In this document: positions 24,985-28,112 of the stretch, piece by piece | How positions within the stretch are numbered: position 1 is the first letter of the stretch | Layout of the letters: every line of letters starts with the position of its first letter | NCBI GenBank assembly: GCA_023441145.1 | Contig: JAEZQN010000409.1 | Span: 1 to 28,112, forward strand | Direction: 5' to 3' | Origin: Bacillota bacterium | Lineage (GTDB): Bacteria; Bacillota; Clostridia; Lachnospirales; Lachnospiraceae | DNA: 28,112 nucleotides | Program-made: the position numbers and the translations under genes | Notes under the pieces: model-generated | Database searches by the model: none | What the model saw: the letters and a program-made list of their open reading frames with translations, nothing else | Told to the model about the DNA's origin: nothing

Positions 24985-26694
24985 CTATAATTCACTCTTC
25001 TTATATACATAAACTTTCTTAGAGGCAATCGTTTTTTTTGAGCAAAGCCTATATCGTTCTTTAATAATTTGCTGAATTTTTTCGTTGTCTAACTCATGTT
25101 TTTCAAGAAACATTATATCTGGATACTCATTAAAATATTCAAAATACATAATACATCTATCCCAGGATAATACATTATCAATATAGTATGCTGGTGATTG
25201 TACACCCCAAACAAATGGTTTAAGATCAGTCATCAGATATATAGTACGTAAACTAGAACCTGCTAAAATAGTGTCACAGTTAGTTATATGAGCATTTACA
25301 TAATTCTGCAACTCTAACTGTTTCTTCATTTTCTCATTAACTTTTATTCCCGCAAAAAGTCCATGTTTCATTCTAGTATCACTAAATGATATATATGGTT
25401 GATTTAAATATATATATGAGTAAGAGTTAAAAAGTAAAGTCAAAATAACAATTCCCAGTAAATAAATATAACCTTTTTTAGTTTTCTCTGAATTTTGTTT
25501 CCATACTATAATTAAATAATACAATGTTGCTATTGAGCTAGGCAAGCAAGCCTGCCAACATTTCACTGGCCCTTCAGCAGCATATAAAGAAGTCATTGTA
25601 ATAGCTATCATAGATACTAAAGTCGGAAGGTAAAAAATCAATAACAAAGTCTTATCTAGTCTAGTCTTATCCTTCATTAAATAATAAATAAACGGACACC
25701 ACAAACTTATATAGGATAAATAATTTGCTAATCCCATAAGCGAATTTTTCCCAATAAAAAATTGATTAAATATTGGCAAAACAACTACACCAACCAAAAA
25801 ATACTGTACAAATTTTTTATTTTTTAGTGACTTTAAAAATAAAATTATTAAACATATTGTGACTGGAATTAAAAATTTATTAACTTTCAAATAAGCAATA
25901 ATAATATCTCGTACCATATCAAGAAATGAAAGACTATTAGCTCCTCTAGAACTAGTAATTGTACGAAATGTTTCAAAAACAGTTTTTAACCCCACATGAC
26001 TCTGAAAATAAATTACTAGAGAAAGGATAACGGCACATGCCCCCAACCCATACCAAAATACACTAAGAAAAGATTCCTTAATTGACACCTTATAAACTCT
26101 AACACTAACAATAAACAAAATTATACCAAGAGAAACAGCAACTAAAATAAAAGATGGGTAAGAAAAAGCCATATAACAATGAGCAATACCAGCTCCAACA
26201 AAAAGAAGCTTCTTCTTCATAACATTTGAGTTCTCAAGTGCATTTAATAACAAAATATCTCCTAGTAAGAAAAAGATTACAGAAACCGTATCATACCATA
26301 AATAAAATAAACTGTATAATTGAAAAAATACAATTACATAACTTAATAGAAATGCGGTTAGGGAATCTAGATACTTTTTCATCAGCCTATATAATAAACA
26401 TGCTAACATTATTAATATTACAATATACAATATTCTAGAATAAAGTATCATACCTGATGTTGTCCCAAAAATCGTTTTATAAATCCATAAAAATGGTGCT
26501 AAAAAAACATCTCCACTCTGAAATGATTCCCATATATTATAAAACGGAACATCTCCTAATGCAATTCTATAAGAAATGCTTAAGTTTATAATTTCATCGT
26601 AAATATCAGCATGGATAGTTATCCTATACAATAGTAACAAAAAAGTTATGAGTACAAAACCTATTAGCAAATATTTCTTTGTCTTTTGTTGCAT
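24985..26694 (-). CDS. GT-C-like membrane protein, putative glycosyltransferase
   Basis: 569 residues with about ten or more membrane helices. After helix 1 (about 7-24) comes the outer loop RITIHADIYDEIINLSISYR, whose YDE (32-34) sits where GT-C enzymes keep their catalytic acidic residue; GDVPFYNIWESFQSGDVFLAPFL resembles the next conserved loop. The C-terminal portion is soluble (about 440-569: NEKMKKQLELQNYVNAHI, CDTILAGSSLRTIYLMTDLK). It is preceded by a GT2 gene that could supply its polyprenyl-phosphate sugar. TGGAGA lies 7-8 nt before the ATG. It shares layout, but little sequence, with the 583-residue protein at 21699-23450. Confidence 0.68.
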   Translation of the reverse strand: MQQKTKKYLLIGFVLITFLLLLYRITIHADIYDEIINLSISYRIALGDVPFYNIWESFQSGDVFLAPFLWIYKTIFGTTSGMILYSRILYIVILIMLACLLYRLMKKYLDSLTAFLLSYVIVFFQLYSLFYLWYDTVSVIFFLLGDILLLNALENSNVMKKKLLFVGAGIAHCYMAFSYPSFILVAVSLGIILFIVSVRVYKVSIKESFLSVFWYGLGACAVILSLVIYFQSHVGLKTVFETFRTITSSRGANSLSFLDMVRDIIIAYLKVNKFLIPVTICLIILFLKSLKNKKFVQYFLVGVVVLPIFNQFFIGKNSLMGLANYLSYISLWCPFIYYLMKDKTRLDKTLLLIFYLPTLVSMIAITMTSLYAAEGPVKCWQACLPSSIATLYYLIIVWKQNSEKTKKGYIYLLGIVILTLLFNSYSYIYLNQPYISFSDTRMKHGLFAGIKVNEKMKKQLELQNYVNAHITNCDTILAGSSLRTIYLMTDLKPFVWGVQSPAYYIDNVLSWDRCIMYFEYFNEYPDIMFLEKHELDNEKIQQIIKERYRLCSKKTIASKKVYVYKKSEL

Positions 26695-26778
26695 ATAAAA
26701 TCTCCAATCTAAATTTTAGATAAATACCCAGTATATACTAAGATAATTTCGCGATACTCAGCAATTATAATTAATTTA

Positions 26779-27726
26779 CTATTCCTTATCAAAATTAATT
26801 CTTTCGTCTTCTACTACTAGTGGAATGTTTTTAAGTCTATATAAAACAGCAATTACGTATTCTCCAAGAACACCTAAAAATGTTAACAATACTCCAGCAA
26901 AAAATGATATTGCCAACAAGATAGCTCCGATGCCAATATAAAATGTACTCCAATTGACAATCATAACTATCAGATAGGCAATAATTCCAGTAAAAGATAA
27001 TCCAGTTATCAAAGCGCCCAATTTTGTAGCCAACCTCATTGGCATTTTAGATGTAGCTATCAAAGTTTCTAATGCCTGATTAAAATATTCAGAGATACTA
27101 TAACTTGATTTACCATTTTTACGCTGTTCCTGTGTATAAGGGATCAAAGCAGTCTTTAAACCTAAATCTGTAATAGCATATCTAAAATTTGGGTCTGGCT
27201 CATTTAAAGCTTCTATGAGTTTAAGAGCATGACGATCAAATAATCCACAACCTGTAACATGCTCGAACTGACGATTTTCTGAAAAAGCACCAATAATTTT
27301 ATAGTAAAGACTTCTAACACAATACATAATCTTATTTTCTTTACTACCTGCAATTTGTCCTAATACAACTTGATATCCTTCTTCCCAAAGTCTGATGTAA
27401 TCTGGTATAAGATGAGTAGGAGTTTGTAAATCACAAGGCATACCGATAACCGCGTCCCCGGTTGCCTGAAACATAATATAGCCACTATTTCTCATAGCAC
27501 CAAAATTCTTCAAATTGAAAATAACCTTAACTTTTTTATCCTCGCTAGCGAGTTTTCGTAATTCATCCTTAGTTCCATCCGTTGAACAGTTATCTTCAAA
27601 TACTATTTCATAGTCATATCGGTCTAATAGTCTGTCCATTTCTTCTTTGAGCTGACTATAAATCAAAGCTATGTTGTTTATTTCGTTATAACAAGGAATA
27701 CAAACACTTATCTTCTTTTTAACCAT
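26779..27726 (-). CDS. GT2 polyprenyl-phosphate glycosyl synthase, GtrB/DPM1-like (copy 1)
   Basis: 315 residues from the ATG at 27726; an in-frame TTG at 27750 is less likely. GT2 motifs: ISVCIPCYNEINNIALIY, FEDNCSTDGTKDEL (43-56) and MPCDLQTP (96-103). RKNGKSSYSISEYFNQALE precedes two C-terminal helices. It is closely related to the GT2 at 20761-21693: DNCSTD, the KKVKV strand, NKxMYxVRSxYY, FxHVTGxGLxDR and GKSSY are shared in the same order. It probably makes a polyprenyl-phosphate sugar for the GT-C protein encoded next (84-nt gap). The start overlaps the stop of the SGNH-like gene by 8 nt; GGTGGAG is only 3 nt from the ATG, so translation is likely coupled. Confidence 0.88.
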   Translation of the reverse strand: MVKKKISVCIPCYNEINNIALIYSQLKEEMDRLLDRYDYEIVFEDNCSTDGTKDELRKLASEDKKVKVIFNLKNFGAMRNSGYIMFQATGDAVIGMPCDLQTPTHLIPDYIRLWEEGYQVVLGQIAGSKENKIMYCVRSLYYKIIGAFSENRQFEHVTGCGLFDRHALKLIEALNEPDPNFRYAITDLGLKTALIPYTQEQRKNGKSSYSISEYFNQALETLIATSKMPMRLATKLGALITGLSFTGIIAYLIVMIVNWSTFYIGIGAILLAISFFAGVLLTFLGVLGEYVIAVLYRLKNIPLVVEDERINFDKE

Positions 27727-28112
27727 TTTCTCCACCCGAGTATTCTTCAATATTATTACATATATGCTGTGCTATCATCTGGTTCCCATAAGACGTACAG
27801 TGACAAGTATCATAGTAAACCCCAGACATCCCTTCAAATATATTTGTCATATCGTGAAGGTAAGGATAATCTTTTAGCTTACTTTTCACGTTATCACAAA
27901 ATTCTTTTTCTAAGGCTCCCATATTTTGATTGTCAGTTAATCTACAAAATTCATCCACAATATCCTGTACTTCTTTTGGATGACGATAGTCTCCATAAAG
28001 GACCATCGGTTGCAGATAGCCAATAAACTTAATATTAAATTCCTTACAAATAACATGCATTTTTCGCATATTATTCAACCATATATCATAATCCTTTGTA
28101 ACCGTTTTTCTT
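27719..28112 (-). CDS. SGNH/GDSL-like hydrolase, C-terminal part (5' end beyond window)
   Basis: The frame is open to the right edge, so only the last 130 or so codons are seen; internal TTG or ATG codons near 28078-28069 are not the true start. The segment contains FNIKFIGYLQPM, a strand common in SGNH-fold proteins of glycan clusters, and YYDTCHCTSYGNQMIAQHI, matching the block V motif DxxH (Asp and His three apart) followed by GN. Such proteins act as O-acyl esterases or acyltransferases on glycans. The catalytic Ser block I lies outside the window, so activity cannot be judged. It is the first visible gene of the minus-strand glycan cluster. Confidence 0.7.
   Translation of the reverse strand, partial: RKTVTKDYDIWLNNMRKMHVICKEFNIKFIGYLQPMVLYGDYRHPKEVQDIVDEFCRLTDNQNMGALEKEFCDNVKSKLKDYPYLHDMTNIFEGMSGVYYDTCHCTSYGNQMIAQHICNNIEEYSGGENG

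Noticed and set aside
1..28112. tRNA, rRNA or riboswitch genes
   Set aside because: No cloverleaf, rRNA core motif or recognisable riboswitch consensus was seen in the intergenic stretches, as far as reading by eye allows.

Overview
The window looks like chromosome of an AT-rich, Gram-positive anaerobe of the Clostridia, most likely a Lachnospiraceae relative. Pointers are the greA-lysS pair, strong AGGAGG-type ribosome binding sites, consensus SigA promoters, a secreted DNRLRE/RHS giant protein and a DUF6017-type replication initiator. This placement is inference from gene content; no rRNA or other phylogenetic marker is present.

Left part (1-5.7 kb): the first 1579 codons of a secreted RHS/YD-repeat protein on the minus strand. 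Its C-terminal tip, where a toxin would sit, lies beyond the left edge. Upstream of it are a terminator, a short coding remnant and a two-helix membrane protein.

Plasmid/ICE-type module (5.8-11.7 kb, all minus): parA, parB, repA-like initiator, a small unknown gene, a replication-relaxation-like protein and a serine recombinase, tightly packed and abutting the 3' end of lysS. No relaxase, coupling protein, type IV secretion gene or tyrosine integrase is visible, so it looks like a plasmid or ICE maintenance block, or a remnant of one. Inside the repA reading frame is a set of 16-bp dyad sites at an exact 22-bp pitch. Because 22 is not a multiple of three, this is a DNA-level signal. It is a candidate origin or centromere and the most interesting feature here.

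Housekeeping block (11.7-13.9 kb): lysS and greA form an operon behind a perfect TTGACA-17-TATAAT promoter.

Cell-surface block (14-28.1 kb): an exported beta-lactamase-fold protein with four C-terminal membrane helices and all three catalytic motifs degraded; a polyprenyl-phosphate sugar-1-phosphate transferase; divergently, a GT2 glycosyltransferase and a NeuD/PglD-like acyltransferase. A convergent minus-strand cluster follows: SGNH-like hydrolase (cut by the right edge), GT2, GT-C membrane protein, polysaccharide pyruvyl transferase-like protein, a second GT-C protein, a second GT2 and a flippase. The likely logic is as follows. The phosphotransferase starts a lipid-linked glycan and GT2 enzymes extend it or make polyprenyl-phosphate sugars. 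The flippase exports the lipid-linked chain, and the GT-C proteins add sugars outside the membrane. No Wzy-type polymerase was recognised.
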